Shown: piece after piece, positions 33,663 through 42,931 of the stretch | Layout: every line of letters begins with the position of its first letter | Position numbering within the stretch: the stretch's first letter is position 1 | NCBI RefSeq assembly: GCF_900099975.1 | Contig: NZ_FNEI01000003.1 | Location: 306,432 to 370,431 of the forward strand | DNA length: 64,000 nt | From: Arthrobacter cupressi | GTDB taxonomy: Bacteria; Actinomycetota; Actinomycetes; Actinomycetales; Micrococcaceae | Direction of reading: 5' to 3' | Notes under the pieces: model-generated | Database searches by the model: none | The model's input: the letters and a program-made list of their open reading frames with translations, nothing else | What the model was told of the DNA's origin: nothing | Position numbers and translations under genes: made by a program

Positions 33663-33735
<73 letters not shown>

Positions 33736-33783
33736 ACATTCCGCCAGGAACCGAAATGCATTCGGGATCCTTAAAAACAGGAG

Positions 33784-33856
<73 letters not shown>

Positions 33857-33916
33857 AAATATTGAGCGGATGGCCGGAGCCATCCGCTCAACGTCAAGCA
33901 AGTTTCCTTGCTCCCG

Positions 33917-33988
33917 TGGGCGATACTGGGATCGAACCAGTGACCTCTTCCGTGTCAGGGAAGCGCGCTACCGCTGCGCCAATCGCCC
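33917..33988 (-). tRNA. tRNA-Val (GAC)
   Basis: A 72-base minus-strand cloverleaf starting GGGCGATTGGCGCAGCGG, anticodon stem CTTCC/GGAAG around loop CTGACAC (anticodon GAC), T-arm CACTGGTTCGATCCCAGT, A73 discriminator, no encoded CCA. Nearly the same sequence as the divergent tRNA-Val (CAC) at 34523 apart from the anticodon arm. Confidence 0.97.
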
Positions 33989-34029
33989 GTGATGATCCGG
34001 CCGGAACCGGAAATCCAGGGTTTTCACCG

Positions 34030-34100
34030 AGGTGGGTACGGGATTCGAACCCGTGTATACGGCTTTGCAGGCCGCTGCCTCGCCTCTCGGCCAACCCACC
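34030..34100 (-). tRNA. tRNA-Cys (GCA)
   Basis: A 71-base minus-strand cloverleaf: acceptor GGTGGGT, anticodon loop CCTGCAAAG with GCA, T-arm CACGGGTTCGAATCCCGT, U73 discriminator as required for cysteine identity. No encoded CCA. Confidence 0.97.
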
Positions 34101-34154
34101 GTGTAAGCAATGCCTCCGGTTTCCCGGAAGCCTCTGCCGTGACAGTGTCCTGCG

Positions 34155-34227
<73 letters not shown>

Positions 34228-34289
34228 AATGCCGGATTTCCGCGTTCCCGCCCTGGTGGGCTGGGCGCCGCTTTCCGACGAGTAAAAAC

Positions 34290-34317
34290 TCTATAGGAGG
34301 TTCGAGGAAACTCCAAA
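34290..34317 (-). promoter_or_regulatory. Promoter of the minus-strand tRNA operon
   Basis: On the minus strand, TTTGGA (34312-34317), a 16-base spacer and TATAGA (34290-34295) resemble -35 and -10 boxes. They lead into Gly-Cys-Val-Gly-Gly. The rest of the 295-base gap (34228-34522) shows no gene; one open frame across it overlaps a tRNA and is rejected. Confidence 0.5.
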
Positions 34318-34483
34318 TCGTTCCGGCCTGCGGGCTTCCCGAGGCCGCGACTTCCGCGGAATGGCGCGGAATATTCGAGTTACACGCATGTAATTAGCCG
34401 GAGCGTCCACGCATGCGGATGCCTTCGTGCCGGCAACCCTGCGCCCTTGCAGCGCTCCAGTTCGGCAGCTGTTCCGGCGGTTT

Positions 34484-34511
34484 TTGATTTCCGGCCGGAG
34501 TCGGTTAGTGT
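34484..34511 (+). promoter_or_regulatory. Promoter of tRNA-Val (CAC)
   Basis: TTGATT (34484-34489), 16-base spacer, TAGTGT (34506-34511). The tRNA begins 11 bases after the -10 box, leaving a 5' leader of only a few bases. Confidence 0.55.
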
Positions 34512-34522
34512 TTTTGATGCAC

Positions 34523-34594
34523 GGGCGATTGGCGCAGTGGTAGCGCGCTTCGTTCACACCGAAGAGGTCACTGGTTCGAACCCAGTATCGCCCA
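34523..34594 (+). tRNA. tRNA-Val (CAC)
   Basis: A 72-base cloverleaf: acceptor GGGCGAT/ATCGCCC, D-arm GCGCAGTGGTAGCGC, anticodon stem CTTCG/CGAAG around loop TTCACAC (anticodon CAC), T-arm CACTGGTTCGAACCCAGT, A73. It forms a long inverted repeat with tRNA-Val (GAC) 534 bases upstream. Confidence 0.97.
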
Positions 34595-34604
34595 CCGTGA
34601 CGTG

Positions 34605-34643
34605 AAGGCCCCTGTTGTTCCGCAAGGAAGAGCAGGGGCCTTT
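34605..34643 (+). terminator. Terminator of tRNA-Val (CAC)
   Basis: Long stem: AAGGCCCCTG (34605-34614) pairs with CAGGGGCCTT, and the inner TTGTTCC/GGAAGAG continues the stem with one mismatch around a GCAA loop. Ends in TTT. Starts 10 bases past the tRNA. Confidence 0.8.
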
Positions 34644-34703
34644 GCCGTACCTCCGATGGGCCCGGCTCGGATCCTGTCGGAGGTCTGTGAAAGAGTTTTC
34701 CTT

Positions 34704-35585
34704 ATGACAGATCCACTGCTTGCCCACGCCACCGACCACGGCCGGATGTACGCCCGTTCCACCGCGGAAGCCTTCTCGGTGCCGTCCATCACCACGGTCA
34801 TCGGCCAGCAGGCACACTCGCTGGACGGCTGGTTCGGCTACATGGGAGCGAACAGCCTGGCCAACGATCCCGAGTTGCCGCGGCTCCTTGGCAGCCCCGG
34901 CGGGCTCCGGCAGGCGGTCAACAAGGCAGCCAAGGCGGCCGAGGTGTATCGTGACGACGCCGCCCAGCGCGGGGACCGCGTGCACGGCTACTGCGAACAG
35001 GTGGCATTGCGAGCCTTGGGCAGGCCGCACCGGGTGGCTGAAGCCCGCAACGACCTCGCATCGCACGGCGAGGAAGCCTTCGCGGCCCGCTTCGATGAAT
35101 GGTGGGAGCTGTACCGGGTGGAGCCGCTTGCCCCGGAAATCACCGTGTGGAACACGAGCGTCGGTTACGCCGGCACCCTTGACCTCGTTGCGCGGATCAA
35201 TGGGCGGGTTTGCCTGATCGACTACAAGACCAAGGGCACCAACCGCGACGGTACCGTGAAGGCACTCGACGACAAGGTCGTGATGCAGTTGGTGGCGGGC
35301 ATGAAGGCCGAAGAAAGCCTCGTGGACCCGGTTGCAGGGGAGTGGGAGCCCTGGAAATACGGCGAGGATCCGGTCCTGCTGGCGGTGGCGATCGGTGAGA
35401 CCGAAGTCCGCCCGCAACGTGCGAATCCGGAAGTCCTGAAACACCACTGGTGGAAGTTCTGCGCGCTCAAGCGGGTCTGGGAGATGTCCGCGGACGTCGC
35501 GGCGGCCGGCGCAGCATTGCTCCCGGTGGCACCTCCCGCGTACCCCGCCGCTCCCGCGGTGGCCGGCTCCACTAAACTGGCTTAG
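34704..35585 (+). CDS. PD-(D/E)XK nuclease-like protein
   Basis: A 293-residue soluble protein. The region GYAGTLDLVARINGRVCLIDYKTKG has the layout of a PD-(D/E)XK nuclease core: an aspartate in a strand (GTLD), then the D-x-K triad in LIDYKTK, with a later QLVAGMKAEE helix holding a glutamine in the place used by RecB-like nucleases. An N-terminal SVPSITTVIGQQAHSLDGW segment and a proline/alanine tail flank it. No helicase or phage gene is nearby. The ATG at 34704 is chosen over an upstream frame that runs through the tRNA terminator. Function may be DNA repair or processing of exogenous DNA, but that is inferred from the fold only. Confidence 0.75.
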   Translation: MTDPLLAHATDHGRMYARSTAEAFSVPSITTVIGQQAHSLDGWFGYMGANSLANDPELPRLLGSPGGLRQAVNKAAKAAEVYRDDAAQRGDRVHGYCEQVALRALGRPHRVAEARNDLASHGEEAFAARFDEWWELYRVEPLAPEITVWNTSVGYAGTLDLVARINGRVCLIDYKTKGTNRDGTVKALDDKVVMQLVAGMKAEESLVDPVAGEWEPWKYGEDPVLLAVAIGETEVRPQRANPEVLKHHWWKFCALKRVWEMSADVAAAGAALLPVAPPAYPAAPAVAGSTKLA

Positions 35586-35638
35586 CTTCCGTTTCGCAGG
35601 GAGATAAAGCAAACGCCGATCGTGAGGACAGACAGCGC

Positions 35639-36205
35639 ATGGCCATTTTGAGCATCCGGATCATCGGGGACCCCGTGCTGCGTACGGTGGCGGATCCCGT
35701 CACGGACTTCGGCCCCGAGCTTGCCAAGCTGGTTGCGGACATGACCGAAACCATGGAGGACGTGGATGGCGCCGGCCTCGCGGCCCCGCAGATCGGCGTG
35801 AGCCAGCGGGTCTTCACCTACCGGATCGACGGCGTGGAGGGGCACATCATCAACCCCGTCCTGGAAAACAGCGAAGACTTCCAGGAAGACCAGATCGAAG
35901 GCTGCCTGTCCATCCCCGGCCTCGCCTACCCGGTGCGCCGCCGCCGCGCCACCCGCGCCACCGGAGTCGACCTCCACGGAAACCCGGTTAGTGTCGAGGC
36001 CGAGGGCATGCTCGCGCGCTGCTTCCAGCACGAAACTGACCACCTGGACGGCATCCTCTTCACCGACCGCCTCGAAGGGGACGACCGGAAGTCCGCCCTC
36101 CGCGCCATCCGGGCCGCGAACTACCACGCGGTGACCGAACAGACCACCAGCAAGCGGGCAACCACCGTCGGCTCCAGCTTCGGCAGCTTCGGTATTGCTG
36201 AATGA
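35639..36205 (+). CDS. def: Peptide deformylase
   Basis: Removes the N-formyl group from new proteins. The 188-residue metalloenzyme carries all three family motifs: GAGLAAPQIGV, EGCLSIPGL with the metal cysteine and QHETDHLDG with the HExxH histidines and glutamate. A TAAACT box at 35573-35578 inside the end of the previous gene could start transcription with a leader of about 55 bases. Its stop overlaps fmt by 4 bases, coupling removal of formyl groups to their addition. The C-terminal tail after RLEGDDRKSA is longer than in E. coli and Ser/Gly-rich. Confidence 0.97.
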   Translation: MAILSIRIIGDPVLRTVADPVTDFGPELAKLVADMTETMEDVDGAGLAAPQIGVSQRVFTYRIDGVEGHIINPVLENSEDFQEDQIEGCLSIPGLAYPVRRRRATRATGVDLHGNPVSVEAEGMLARCFQHETDHLDGILFTDRLEGDDRKSALRAIRAANYHAVTEQTTSKRATTVGSSFGSFGIAE

Positions 36206-37119
36206 AGGTCCTGTTCGCCGGCACTCCGGCCGTCGCCGTCCCGTCCCTTGATGCCTTGGTCAACGCCGGATTCGACGTCGTCGCTGTCCTGACCCGCCCG
36301 GACGCGCCGACGGGCCGCAAAAGGATCCTGACGCCGTCGCCGGTTGCCGTCCGCGCCGCCGAACTCGGCATCGACCTTATCCACGCAAGCAAGGTAGACG
36401 CAGACACTATCGCGCGCATTGCCTCGTACGAGCCCGATGTCGCCGCGATCGTCGCGTACGGCGGAATCATCCCGAAGGCGGCACTGTCCGTCCCGCGGCA
36501 CGGCTGGATCAACCTGCATTTCTCCCTGCTCCCGGCCTGGCGCGGCGCCGCCCCGGTGCAGCGGGCCGTGATCGCCGGCGACGACATCACCGGCGCCGCC
36601 ACGTTCCAGCTCGAGGAGGGCCTGGACACCGGACCGGTGTTCGGAACCGTCACAGAAGCGATCCGGCCTGAGGACACCGCGGGCGAACTGCTCGAACGGC
36701 TGTCCGCCAGCGGTGCCGTCCTGCTGAGCCAGACCCTGTCCGCCGTCGACGCCGGCCGGGCAGCGCCCGCGCCGCAGCAGGGCGATGTGTCACTGGCCCC
36801 AAAGCTCACGCTCGACGACGGCCGCATCGACTGGCGGCAGCCCGCCCTCGCCGTCAACCGCAGGGCCCGCGGGGTCACCCCGGAACCCGGCGCCTGGACC
36901 ATGTGGGATGGCCAGCGGGTCAAGCTCGAAGAACTGGCGCTGCGGCCGGACGTCAAGGACCTGGCGCCGGGGCGCGTCCGCGTTGACGGCAAGAATGTTT
37001 TGGTCGGCACCGGTTCCCATGCCGTGCGGCTTGGCCGGATCCAGCCGGCCGGCAAGAAGATGATGGCCTCGGCCGACTGGGCCCGCGGGGTGGCAGTGGA
37101 AAGCGTGGAATTCGAATGA
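36202..37119 (+). CDS. fmt: Methionyl-tRNA formyltransferase
   Basis: Transfers formyl from 10-formyltetrahydrofolate to Met-tRNA(fMet) for translation initiation. The 305-residue protein has the N-terminal VLFAGTPAVAVPSLDAL, the formyl-donor motif ending in HFSLLPAWRGAAPVQRAV with the catalytic region, TFQLEEGLDTGPVF, and a C-terminal OB-like tRNA-binding domain (TPEPGAWTMWDGQRVKL). Coupled by 4-base overlaps to def upstream and rsmB downstream. Confidence 0.97.
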   Translation: MKVLFAGTPAVAVPSLDALVNAGFDVVAVLTRPDAPTGRKRILTPSPVAVRAAELGIDLIHASKVDADTIARIASYEPDVAAIVAYGGIIPKAALSVPRHGWINLHFSLLPAWRGAAPVQRAVIAGDDITGAATFQLEEGLDTGPVFGTVTEAIRPEDTAGELLERLSASGAVLLSQTLSAVDAGRAAPAPQQGDVSLAPKLTLDDGRIDWRQPALAVNRRARGVTPEPGAWTMWDGQRVKLEELALRPDVKDLAPGRVRVDGKNVLVGTGSHAVRLGRIQPAGKKMMASADWARGVAVESVEFE

Positions 37120-38681
37120 GTGAGTCCGGACGACGGAACCCTGCCAATCATGGCGGACGCGACGGCGGCAGCCGCGACGGGGGCAACCGCAGCCAGGGCG
37201 GTGGCGGCACAGTGCGGCGCGACGCCAAAGGTCGGGAACGCAACCGCGGGCCGCAGCGCGGCTTCTCCGCCAGCGCTCCTTCGCAGCGTACCCGCCGCGC
37301 CGATCCCGCGCGCCTGGTCGCCTTCGAAGTCCTGCGGGCCGTGGCCGCCGAGGACGCCTACGCCAACCTCGTCCTGCCGGCCAGGATCCGGCACCACCGC
37401 CTCGACAAACGCGACGCCGGCTTCGCCACCGAACTGAGCTACGGCGCGCTGCGCGGCCAGGGAACGTACGACGCCATCCTGGCAGCCTGCGTGGACCGGC
37501 CGCTCGCAAAGCTGGATCCGGCCGTGCTTGACGCCCTCCGCCTCGGCGCACACCAGCTCCTGGCCATGCGCGTCCCGGCGCACGCCGCCCTGGACCAGAC
37601 GGTGGGCCTGGCCCGTGCCGTAATCGGCGCCGGCCCGTCCTCCCTCATTAATGCGGTGCTCCGCAAGGTCACCGCCCGCACACTCCCGGAATGGCTCGAC
37701 CACGTGCTGGCGGGGGAGACCGACACCACCAGGATCGACGCCGTGCGCCACGCGCATCCGGAATGGATCGTGCGGGCACTCCGGCAGTCCCTGGTGGCCC
37801 ACGGCCGCCCGGCGGATGAAATCACCGAGCTCCTCGAAGCCGACAACGAGGCGCCCGTGGTGAACCTCGTCGCGCTTCCCGGCCTCGGCAGCCTTGAGGA
37901 AGCGCTGGAGAACGGCGCAACCCCCGGCCCGCTCGTCGCCGGCTCGGCGTTGTCCAGCGGCGGCGACCTCGGCCGCCTGTCCTCGGTCCGGGCCGGCACC
38001 ACCCGCGTCCAGGACGTCGGTTCCCAGCTGGTTGCCCGCGCCGTCGCCGCCGTCGAGCTCGGCAGCTCCGGCGAGCAGGCCGGCGAGAAGTGGCTGGACC
38101 TCTGCGCCGGTCCCGGGGGCAAAGCCGCGCTGCTCGCCGCACTCGCCAACGAGGCAGGCGCCAGCCTGCTCGCCAACGAACCCGCCCCGCACCGCGCCAA
38201 GCTCGTCAGCCAGGCCCTGGCGGCCGTGCCCGGTTCTGCCTGGTCGGTGCGCACCGGCGACGGCCGGGACCTCGGCAAGGAACAGCCGGGAAGCTTCGAC
38301 CGCGTCCTCGCCGACGTCCCCTGCAGCGGCCTGGGAGCGCTCAGGCGCCGGCCGGAATCCCGCTGGCGGCGCACGCCCAAGGACCTTGCCGAGCTCGGTC
38401 CGCTGCAGCGTGAACTGCTCGGGTCCGCCATCGACGCCGTCCGGCCCGGCGGCGTGGTGGCCTACGTGACCTGCTCCCCGCATCCCGCCGAAACCACCGC
38501 CGTCGTCAGCGACGCCGTGGCCGGCCGGGAGGACCTCGAACTGCTCGACGCCGGTGCCGCGCTGGACGCCGTCAGCCTCGGCGGGAACCTCGGCGCCGGC
38601 AACGAACTGACCGCCCAGCTCTGGCCGCACCTGCACCGCACGGATGCCATGTTCATGGCCCTCATCCGGAAAAAGGCCTAA
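37116..38681 (+). CDS. rsmB: 16S rRNA cytosine-C5 methyltransferase (RsmB/Sun)
   Basis: Methylates C967 of 16S rRNA at C5 (family role). The 521-residue product starts with a 60-residue Gly/Arg/Ser-rich, probably disordered extension, then a NusB-like RNA-binding domain ([21 protein letters not shown] to [13 protein letters not shown] LINAVLRKV) and the methyltransferase domain. The SAM loop is [15 protein letters not shown]; motif [21 protein letters not shown] and motif [13 protein letters not shown] hold the two cysteines, the second being the nucleophile. The ATG overlaps the fmt stop. Confidence 0.95.
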   Translation: MSESGRRNPANHGGRDGGSRDGGNRSQGGGGTVRRDAKGRERNRGPQRGFSASAPSQRTRRADPARLVAFEVLRAVAAEDAYANLVLPARIRHHRLDKRDAGFATELSYGALRGQGTYDAILAACVDRPLAKLDPAVLDALRLGAHQLLAMRVPAHAALDQTVGLARAVIGAGPSSLINAVLRKVTARTLPEWLDHVLAGETDTTRIDAVRHAHPEWIVRALRQSLVAHGRPADEITELLEADNEAPVVNLVALPGLGSLEEALENGATPGPLVAGSALSSGGDLGRLSSVRAGTTRVQDVGSQLVARAVAAVELGSSGEQAGEKWLDLCAGPGGKAALLAALANEAGASLLANEPAPHRAKLVSQALAAVPGSAWSVRTGDGRDLGKEQPGSFDRVLADVPCSGLGALRRRPESRWRRTPKDLAELGPLQRELLGSAIDAVRPGGVVAYVTCSPHPAETTAVVSDAVAGREDLELLDAGAALDAVSLGGNLGAGNELTAQLWPHLHRTDAMFMALIRKKA

Positions 38682-38739
38682 GCCCGGAAACCACGGCTCC
38701 ACCTGCATCCGCACACCACCAACGCCAAGGGGAACACAC

Positions 38740-39411
38740 TTGTCCACCTGCTGCATCAACCCGAGCATCCTGTCCGCCGACTTCGTGAACCTGGAAGCGG
38801 AGCTGAAGCGCATCAGCAACGCCGACGCCGTGCACGTGGACGTCATGGACAACCATTTCGTGCCGAACCTGACGCTTGGCCTGCCGGTGGTGGAACGCAT
38901 CCAGGCGGTCAGCCCCGTTCCGCTGGACGCCCACCTGATGATCGCCGACGCCGACCGCTGGGCGCCTGCCTACGCCGACGCCGGCGTCGCCTCGGTAACC
39001 TTCCACGCGGAGGCTGCCATCGCACCGGTCAAACTCGCACGGGAGCTGCGGGCACGCGGGGCGAAGGCAGGTATGGCATTGCGCCCGGCAACCCCGGTGG
39101 AGCCGTACCTGGACATACTCAGCGAACTGGACATGCTCCTGATCATGACGGTGGAACCCGGCTTCGGCGGACAGTCCTTCCTGGACGTGACGCTGCCCAA
39201 GATCCGCCGGGCGCGCGCCGCCATCGATGGGTCGGGGATCGGTGTGGCGCTGCAGGTGGACGGGGGCATCACGGAGGAAACCATCCTGCGCGCCGCCGAG
39301 GCTGGTGCCAACGTGTTCGTGGCCGGCTCGGCCGTCTACGGCAAGGACGACCCCGCGGCTGCCATCGAGCGCCTCCGCGAAGCCGGCCTCGCCGCTGCGT
39401 CGCGGCGCTGA
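38740..39411 (+). CDS. rpe: Ribulose-phosphate 3-epimerase
   Basis: Interconverts ribulose-5-phosphate and xylulose-5-phosphate in the pentose phosphate pathway. The 223-residue barrel shows [17 protein letters not shown], the metal-site [41 protein letters not shown] and the phosphate-binding [10 protein letters not shown] with FVAGSAVYG. The TTG start is chosen because CAAGGGGA precedes it at 6-8 bases. It stands just ahead of the riboflavin operon, which consumes ribulose-5-phosphate through RibB. Confidence 0.95.
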   Translation: MSTCCINPSILSADFVNLEAELKRISNADAVHVDVMDNHFVPNLTLGLPVVERIQAVSPVPLDAHLMIADADRWAPAYADAGVASVTFHAEAAIAPVKLARELRARGAKAGMALRPATPVEPYLDILSELDMLLIMTVEPGFGGQSFLDVTLPKIRRARAAIDGSGIGVALQVDGGITEETILRAAEAGANVFVAGSAVYGKDDPAAAIERLREAGLAAASRR

Positions 39412-39507
39412 CGGCGCGTGTGCGCCAAACCATGACGAACTGTTGACCCGCGCGGCCCGGGAATAGCCGGCCTGTCGCCGAAGTTGTGCCACAATAGCAA
39501 ACACACA

Positions 39508-39656
39508 TTACGTGCTCCGGGGTCGGTGTAATTCCGAACCGGCGGTCATAGTCCGCGACCCGCGAGCCATCGTTTCCAATCCGGAAGCGGCGGCGAACGG
39601 TTGAACTGGTGGAATTCCAGTACCGACAGTCAAAGTCTGGATGGGAGAAGCACGTA
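39508..39656 (+). promoter_or_regulatory. FMN riboswitch (RFN element)
   Basis: Contains the conserved blocks of the FMN aptamer in order: CTCCGGGGTCGGTG, AATTCCGAACCGGCGGT, TAGTCCGCGACCC, GGTTGAACTGGTGGAATTCC, ACCGACAGTCAAAGTC and TGGATGGGAGAAG. P1 is formed by ACGTGCT (39510-39516) and AGCACGT (39649-39655). Downstream, CGTGCT at 39696-39701 can pair with the same 3' P1 strand, and a bulged GC-rich stem at 39666-39692 lies between. No T run follows, so control is probably translational or Rho-dependent. It commands pnuX and the rib genes. Confidence 0.95.
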
Positions 39657-39746
39657 CAGTCACGCTGCGGCGTCCCCTTTTCGGGCGCCCGCATCCGTGC
39701 TGTCGTACACCCCCGGAGCCATCGCGGCTTTCAGGGAAGGAACGGC

Positions 39747-40439
39747 ATGGATTTTCTGCGATGGCTCTTCGAAGCACAGATTCCGGTTGGCGGATCTGCG
39801 CTTGTTCTACGCGAAGTGCTGGGTAACATTTTCGGGCTCGCCAGCGCCCTCGGCGGAATGCGCCGCAAAGTCTGGGCATGGCCCGTGGGTATCGCGGGCA
39901 ATCTGCTCCTCCTCACCGTTTTCCTCGGCAATGTCTTCGGTGCCGCGACGCCGGCCACCCTCTGGGGCCAGGCCGGACGCCAGATGATGTTCATCGCGGT
40001 CGCCGCCTACGGCTGGTACCGCTGGCGCGAAGGGCGCAGCACTGCCACGCAGGGCCGCGCGCTCGTGCCGTCCTGGGCTCCCGCCAAGGTCCGGATCGCC
40101 CTGATCGCGGCCCTCTTTGCCGGCACCGCCGCCCTCACCCCGCTGTTCGACTCGCTGGGCTCCTACCCGCCGGTCTGGGCAGACGCCTGGACCTTCACCG
40201 GATCACTGCTTGCCACCTACGGCATGGCGCGCGGCTGGACCGAGTTCTGGCTGATCTGGGTGGCCGTGGACATCGTCGGCGTGCCGCTGCTGTTCAGCGC
40301 CGGCTACTTCGCCAGCGCCTTCATGTACCTTTTCTACGGCTTCTTCACCCTGGCGGGATTCTTTGTCTGGTGGCGGGCAGGGCGCCGTGAGAGTCTTTCC
40401 ACGCAGCCCGCCGCCGTGCCGGCCGGAGCAGCATCATGA
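39747..40439 (+). CDS. pnuX: PnuC-family riboflavin transporter (PnuX/RibM)
   Basis: A 230-residue membrane protein with about seven hydrophobic segments, of the PnuC superfamily (VLGNIFGLASALGGMRRKVWAWPVGIAGN; MFIAVAAYGWYRWREGR; ATYGMARGWTEFWLIW). Under an FMN riboswitch and ahead of the rib genes, this fits PnuX/RibM, the riboflavin uptake facilitator of actinobacteria, rather than nicotinamide riboside uptake. The ATG follows GGGAAGGA; the frame extends upstream into the riboswitch and is not used. The stop overlaps ribD by 4 bases. Confidence 0.9.
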   Translation: MDFLRWLFEAQIPVGGSALVLREVLGNIFGLASALGGMRRKVWAWPVGIAGNLLLLTVFLGNVFGAATPATLWGQAGRQMMFIAVAAYGWYRWREGRSTATQGRALVPSWAPAKVRIALIAALFAGTAALTPLFDSLGSYPPVWADAWTFTGSLLATYGMARGWTEFWLIWVAVDIVGVPLLFSAGYFASAFMYLFYGFFTLAGFFVWWRAGRRESLSTQPAAVPAGAAS

Positions 40440-41563
40440 GCACCGTCACCGGACCCATTACCGGCTTCGCCGTCACGGACGCCGAGAAGGCCGCCATGGA
40501 CACCGCCCTCGCCGCGGCGCTCCGCGGCCCGCGCGGAGCGAACCCCCTGGTCGGGGCCGTGGTGCTCGGCAGCGACGGCAAGCAGCTTGTGGCCGGGTAC
40601 CACCGGGGGGCAGGGACGGCCCACGCGGAGGCCGATGCCATCGCCGAAGCCCGGGCCGCAGGGATCGACCTCAAGGGCACCACCATGGTGGTCACGCTGG
40701 AACCGTGCAACCATTCCGGCCGCACCGGACCGTGTTCACAGGCGATCATCGACGCCGGGGTCTCCCGGGTGGTGTACGCCGTCGACGACCCGCACCACCA
40801 TGCGGCCGGCGGAGCCGTCACGCTGCGGGCGGCCGGGGTCGCCGTCGAGTCCGGCCTGGGCGCGGAAGAGGCCACGGAGCTGAACCGTGAATGGTTCGAC
40901 GCCGTTCGGCGGCGCCGCCCCTTCGTCACCTTGCACATCGCCCAGACCCTGGACAGCCGGATCGCGGCCAGTGATGGCACCAGCCAGTGGATCTCCAGCC
41001 AGGAATCGCTGGCGGACAACCACGGCCTGCGCGGACTGATCGATGCCATTCTGGTGGGGACCGAGACCGTGCTCGTGGACAATCCGCGCCTTACTGCGCG
41101 CAACGGCGCCGGCGAGGAATCCGGCAAGCAGCCGCTGCGCGCGGTCATGGGCCTGCGCGGCATCCCGGAGGAGGCAGCCATCCGGGGGAGCGACGGCAAC
41201 TTCGTCCACCTGCCCACCCGGGACCCGGCCGAAGCCCTGGCGATGCTCTACGCGCGGGACATCCGCCACGTCATGGTCGAAGGCGGTTCCCGGGTCCTGA
41301 GCGCCTTCCTCGCGGCCGGACTGGTGGACGAACTGATCGTCTACCTGGCCCCCACCCTGCTCGGCAGCGGCACGCCGGCCCTGCGCGAGCTGGGCATCAG
41401 CACCCTCGCCGACGCGCAGCACTGGACCTGGGACGAGGCCGGAGGGGGAGCCGTCCGCAGGCTCGGACGCGATCTCCGGCTGCACCTGAAACCCCTGGCG
41501 GCCACCGCCGAAGACCACAAAGACGGCAAGGACGCCGCGGAAGCCACCGAAGGAGAACACTGA
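40436..41563 (+). CDS. ribD: Bifunctional pyrimidine deaminase / reductase
   Basis: Second and third steps of riboflavin synthesis: deamination of the diaminopyrimidine and NADPH reduction of its ribosyl group. The 375-residue protein has the zinc deaminase signature GTAHAEADAI with LEPCNHSGRTGPCSQAI, then a reductase domain with PFVTLHIAQTLDSRIA, DAILVGTETVLVDNP and HVMVEGGSRVLSAFL. Both domains look complete. The C-terminal 25 residues after HLKPL are a charged tail. Confidence 0.96.
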   Translation: MSTVTGPITGFAVTDAEKAAMDTALAAALRGPRGANPLVGAVVLGSDGKQLVAGYHRGAGTAHAEADAIAEARAAGIDLKGTTMVVTLEPCNHSGRTGPCSQAIIDAGVSRVVYAVDDPHHHAAGGAVTLRAAGVAVESGLGAEEATELNREWFDAVRRRRPFVTLHIAQTLDSRIAASDGTSQWISSQESLADNHGLRGLIDAILVGTETVLVDNPRLTARNGAGEESGKQPLRAVMGLRGIPEEAAIRGSDGNFVHLPTRDPAEALAMLYARDIRHVMVEGGSRVLSAFLAAGLVDELIVYLAPTLLGSGTPALRELGISTLADAQHWTWDEAGGGAVRRLGRDLRLHLKPLAATAEDHKDGKDAAEATEGEH

Positions 41564-41564
41564 A

Positions 41565-42257
41565 ATGTTTACCGGAATCGTCGCCGAACAGGGCAAGGTC
41601 CTGTCGATCGGCCACCAGGGAACGGAAAGCGCCACACTGCGCCTCACCGCCCCCAGCACCACCGGCGGACTGGAACTGGGCGGCTCGATCGCCGTCAACG
41701 GCGTCTGCCTCACGGCAACCGAGATTGACGGCCAGGAGTTCAGCGTGGACGTCATGGGGGAGACCCTCGTCCGGACCACCATCGGCGAGCTGGCCCCGGG
41801 CGATGCCGTGAACCTCGAACGTTGTGTACCCGCCGGCGGCCGGCTGGACGGCCACGTCGTCCAGGGCCACGTCGACGGCGTCGGGCAGCTCCTCGAGCGA
41901 GAATCCCAGGGCAACTGGGACCGGCTCCGCTTCGGTGTTCCGGCCCAACTGGCCCGTTACATCGCCGAGAAAGGCTCGATCGCCGTCGACGGCGTGTCCC
42001 TCACGGTGACCGCCGTGAGCCCCGCCGCGGAAAGCGAACCCTGGTTCGAAGTGGGCCTGATCCCCACCACCCTGGAGGAAACCGGCCTCGGCGCCAAGTC
42101 GATCGGCGGACGGGTCAACCTGGAAGTCGACGTCCTGGCCAAGTACACCGAGCGGCTGCTCTCCTTCGCGGCCCGCCCGGGGGCCGGCAGCCACGCCGCC
42201 GGCAACGACACTCTGACCGCCGGCAACGACACCGTGAAGGGAGGGGACGCACTGTGA
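41565..42257 (+). CDS. ribE: Riboflavin synthase alpha subunit
   Basis: Dismutates two 6,7-dimethyl-8-ribityllumazine molecules into riboflavin. The 230-residue protein has the two homologous barrels beginning [16 protein letters not shown] and [16 protein letters not shown], with [12 protein letters not shown] and [14 protein letters not shown] as the paired substrate sites. A 25-residue tail with a repeated AGNDT unit follows the normal end. It starts 1 base after the ribD stop and overlaps ribB by 3 bases. Confidence 0.96.
   Translation: MFTGIVAEQGKVLSIGHQGTESATLRLTAPSTTGGLELGGSIAVNGVCLTATEIDGQEFSVDVMGETLVRTTIGELAPGDAVNLERCVPAGGRLDGHVVQGHVDGVGQLLERESQGNWDRLRFGVPAQLARYIAEKGSIAVDGVSLTVTAVSPAAESEPWFEVGLIPTTLEETGLGAKSIGGRVNLEVDVLAKYTERLLSFAARPGAGSHAAGNDTLTAGNDTVKGGDAL
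42198..42232 (+). repeat. Tandem repeat in the 3' end of ribE
   Basis: GCCGGCAACGACAC occurs at 42198-42211 and exactly again at 42219-42232, spaced by 7 bases, giving [12 protein letters not shown] in the protein tail. It lies outside the conserved riboflavin synthase fold. Confidence 0.7.
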
Positions 42258-42931
42258 GCATCTCCCCTGACGGACGCAGCACGGCTGTGCACCACGGGCT
42301 GGACCCCGTGGAGGACGCCATCGCCGCCATGGCCGCCGGCCGGGCCGTAATTGTGGTCGACAATGAAGACCGCGAAAACGAAGGCGACATCATCTTCGCC
42401 GCCGAACACGCCACCCCCGCCCTCATGGGCTGGACCATCCGCTACAGCTCCGGCGTGATCTGCGTTCCCCTCGAAGGCGCCCGCGCCGACGCCCTCCAGC
42501 TGCCGCCCATGGTGGAAATCAACCAGGACTCCAAGGGAACGGCGTACACCGTGTCCTGCGACGCGGCCACCGGCGTGAGCACCGGAATCTCGGCAGGAGA
42601 CCGGGCGCTGACCGCCAGGATCCTCGCGGACCCGTCCAGCACGCCGTCGTCGATTACCCGCCCGGGGCATATTTTTCCGCTCCGCGCGGTTAACGGTGGA
42701 GTGCGTGAACGTCCCGGGCACACGGAGGCGGCAGTGGACCTGTGCCGCCTCGCCGGGCTCTCCCCGGTGGGCGTGATCGCCGAAGTGGTTCACGATGATG
42801 GTGAGATGATGCGCCTGGACAGCCTCCGGGACTTCGCTGCTGAACACGGGTGCCCGCTGATCTCAATCGAAGATCTGGTGGAATACATCGGTGCAGCGGC
42901 AGGCCAGGCAGGAGAAGAGGAGACACGATGA
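42254..42931 (+). CDS. ribB: 3,4-dihydroxy-2-butanone-4-phosphate synthase
   Basis: Makes the four-carbon precursor of riboflavin from ribulose-5-phosphate. The 225-residue product shows [20 protein letters not shown], the acidic metal/substrate loop, [35 protein letters not shown] with the second metal histidine and [14 protein letters not shown]. In many bacteria it is fused to GTP cyclohydrolase II as RibBA; here it is separate. The GTG start overlaps the ribE stop, and its own stop overlaps ribA by 4 bases. Confidence 0.95.
   Translation: MSISPDGRSTAVHHGLDPVEDAIAAMAAGRAVIVVDNEDRENEGDIIFAAEHATPALMGWTIRYSSGVICVPLEGARADALQLPPMVEINQDSKGTAYTVSCDAATGVSTGISAGDRALTARILADPSSTPSSITRPGHIFPLRAVNGGVRERPGHTEAAVDLCRLAGLSPVGVIAEVVHDDGEMMRLDSLRDFAAEHGCPLISIEDLVEYIGAAAGQAGEEETR

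Noticed and set aside
34291..34557. 88-codon minus-strand frame between tRNA genes
   Set aside because: It runs into tRNA-Val (CAC), has no ribosome-binding site and no family likeness.
34605..35585. Possible prophage or integrated element behind tRNA-Val
   Set aside because: No integrase, no attachment-site duplication of the tRNA 3' end and no other phage gene is visible; only an orphan nuclease-like gene.
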